From positions 62,001-126,000 of the forward strand of contig MEHQ01003574.1 of NCBI GenBank assembly GCA_008828725.1: DNA of 64,000 nt. Direction: 5' to 3'. Source of the DNA: Saccharina japonica. Taxonomy: Eukaryota; Sar; Phaeophyceae; Laminariales; Laminariaceae. The position numbers and the translations under genes were made by a program. Under the pieces are notes generated by a model. The model saw only the letters and a program-made list of their open reading frames with translations, was not told the DNA's origin and ran no database searches. Each line of letters starts with the position of its first letter. Position 1 is the first letter of the stretch. Of the stretch, positions 62,867 through 64,000 are shown one piece after another.

Positions 62867-63935
62867 GTGAGCGTAGTAACCATTTGCTGTGGTCGACGGG
62901 TGGACTTAGGGATGTTGCTGTTTCGTTTTATTGTGTGCCTCGTACGTAAAAACTCACATTGTGTTGAATTTGTATGGGTTAGTTAAAGATTGACGTTGTA
63001 TCTTACGTGGGCTTTTGTGAATGTGCCAAGCAGGGGGCGGGTTTTTGTATCTATCGTCTGCTAAAAAAAACAAGTAATTCATTCACACGAACTCATGTCA
63101 TTACTTGATGAATTTGACCTACCCATGCCCTACGAGTACATTAATTATTTTTGTTTTGAAAAAATGAGAATTTGAACGTTACATTTTCTCACGCAGCTGC
63201 AAGTTAATTGAGTACCTACAGTACATCTACCGATCGGGATAACATATCGTCTCCTAAAAACGATCAATCTATGAACTATTCCATGCCATTATTACCCCTA
63301 GACTGTGGTATATGATTGCATTCACAAATCTACGATACGACGCCATTTTTTTCTCCTTATCACCTGCAATTTGTACGAATGCACAGGGACGCTGTTTTTC
63401 TTTTTCGCGTGGTACACATGTATCCCCAATGTATTGCTGCTGTTGTTGATAAGAACGACATGTACGTACTGTATGCACCAAACGTTGAGATTTTGTACTG
63501 TTTTGTTGCTATTGTCGTTTTTCACGTGCATCCGGTCTCGTCGAAGCCATGCACTTGTATGGCTTTGAATTTTGCTTGCAACCTGCGCCATTTCGCTGTG
63601 GATTGTACTGTACCGGTAGTTTTGTCGTCCAATGCACACGTGCGCATTTACATTTCTAATTGGATACGGCCGTTGCATTTGTTGGTATCAATTGTTTTTT
63701 TTTGTGTAACGTCGAAAACAAAGTCGAAAAACAAGATGAATAAAAGAAAAAATTCCAAAAATCGAGTCAGAATCGCAAAGCAGTAAAAAAACTGAGCGAG
63801 ATAGCCGTTTCTACACTGTATTCCAAGAGAAAACGTCCGCCCACACTAGTCAAAGGACAAAGCCAATCGCAAGCGTGTGACAGACTTGTTGAGCCCAACA
63901 TGACAAATAATCAAAATATTCCTGGAGGCGCGGTA
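62867..63935. other. Sequence after the last visible LRR exon
   Basis: AT-rich, no further 72-nt LRR exon and no GTPase or kinase motif seen. A 156-residue open frame at 63316-63786 has no protein-like features and no borders. Confidence 0.5.
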
Positions 63936-63939
63936 CCCT

Positions 63940-64000
63940 TAACCACTGCAACGACGACCCCACTCTATTTCCAAGTATTTTGTCCCAAAAAAGTGCTTGC
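63940..64000. mobile_element. Mini-MITE, cut by the window edge
   Basis: cttaaccactgcaacg ... actctatttccaagtatttt ... gtcccaaaaa. Confidence 0.5.

Noticed and set aside
63316-63786. 156-residue open frame
   Set aside because: AT-rich, biased composition, no domain, no splice borders and overlapping open frames on both strands.

Overview
The window is nuclear DNA of a multicellular-type eukaryote, most likely a brown alga (Phaeophyceae, stramenopile). The organism call is inference. It rests on an LRR gene in which each 24-residue repeat sits in its own 72-nt phase-1 exon, a layout known from Ectocarpus receptor-like genes; on a DOT1-type histone methyltransferase gene with many small exons; on long introns with GT..AG borders (often gtgagt and ...gcag); on mixed GC content; and on dense short non-autonomous transposons. 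There are no operons, ribosome binding sites or CRISPR arrays. Most open frames in the window are chance frames in repeats or antisense shadows of exons.

Two genes carry nearly all recognisable coding sequence. (1) A minus-strand gene runs from an ATG at 41134 down to at least 13883, and perhaps to about 8.9 kb. I could chain 18 exons whose reading phases agree at every junction. The predicted protein is about 1800 residues. In order it has a low-complexity N-terminus, two UBZ4/Rad18-like ubiquitin-binding zinc fingers, a basic linker, a compact beta-rich segment, a Cys/His-rich module, an AT-hook-like motif, two consecutive PHD fingers, a third PHD-like finger split by low complexity, and a DOT1 (histone H3 lysine-79 methyltransferase) domain with the DIGSGIGQ SAM motif and the GDF..VVYLNN motif. 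The combination of ubiquitin-binding fingers, PHD readers and a DOT1 writer in one polypeptide is the most interesting object here, because DOT1 enzymes are stimulated by ubiquitinated H2B. (2) A plus-strand gene runs from 52.6 kb to beyond the right edge. It has an N-terminal LRR-cap exon of 222 nt and five LRR exons of exactly 72 nt, all in phase 1-1 and separated by 1-3 kb introns.

An orphan plus-strand exon lies at 47.3 kb. The rest is repeats. I recognise about a dozen families by recurrence and inverted ends. They include a roughly 300-400 bp MITE with ends like CACACCTCGGACAGATCAT (about 11 copies), a MITE ending in GTGCTACGRTAGAGGT, a 190-bp MITE (AGTGGTCCCTATATAGTGCC), a 95-bp MITE (AGTAAATAGGACC), a short family ending in long G homopolymers, a tRNA-derived SINE, a hAT-like element with an intact 8-bp target duplication, one decayed Ty3/gypsy reverse transcriptase fossil, and many minisatellites and microsatellites. 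Several insertions are nested, which gives a relative age order.

Layout: 1-8.9 kb, repeats with no secure gene; 8.9-41.2 kb, the UBZ-PHD-DOT1 gene with repeat-filled introns and one assembly gap (14172-14489); 41.2-47 kb, repeats, the retroelement fossil and the SINE; 47.3 kb, the orphan exon; 48.7-50.2 kb, a very young inverted plus direct duplication; 50.5-52.5 kb, repeats; 52.6-62.9 kb, the LRR gene; 62.9-64 kb, intron or downstream sequence.
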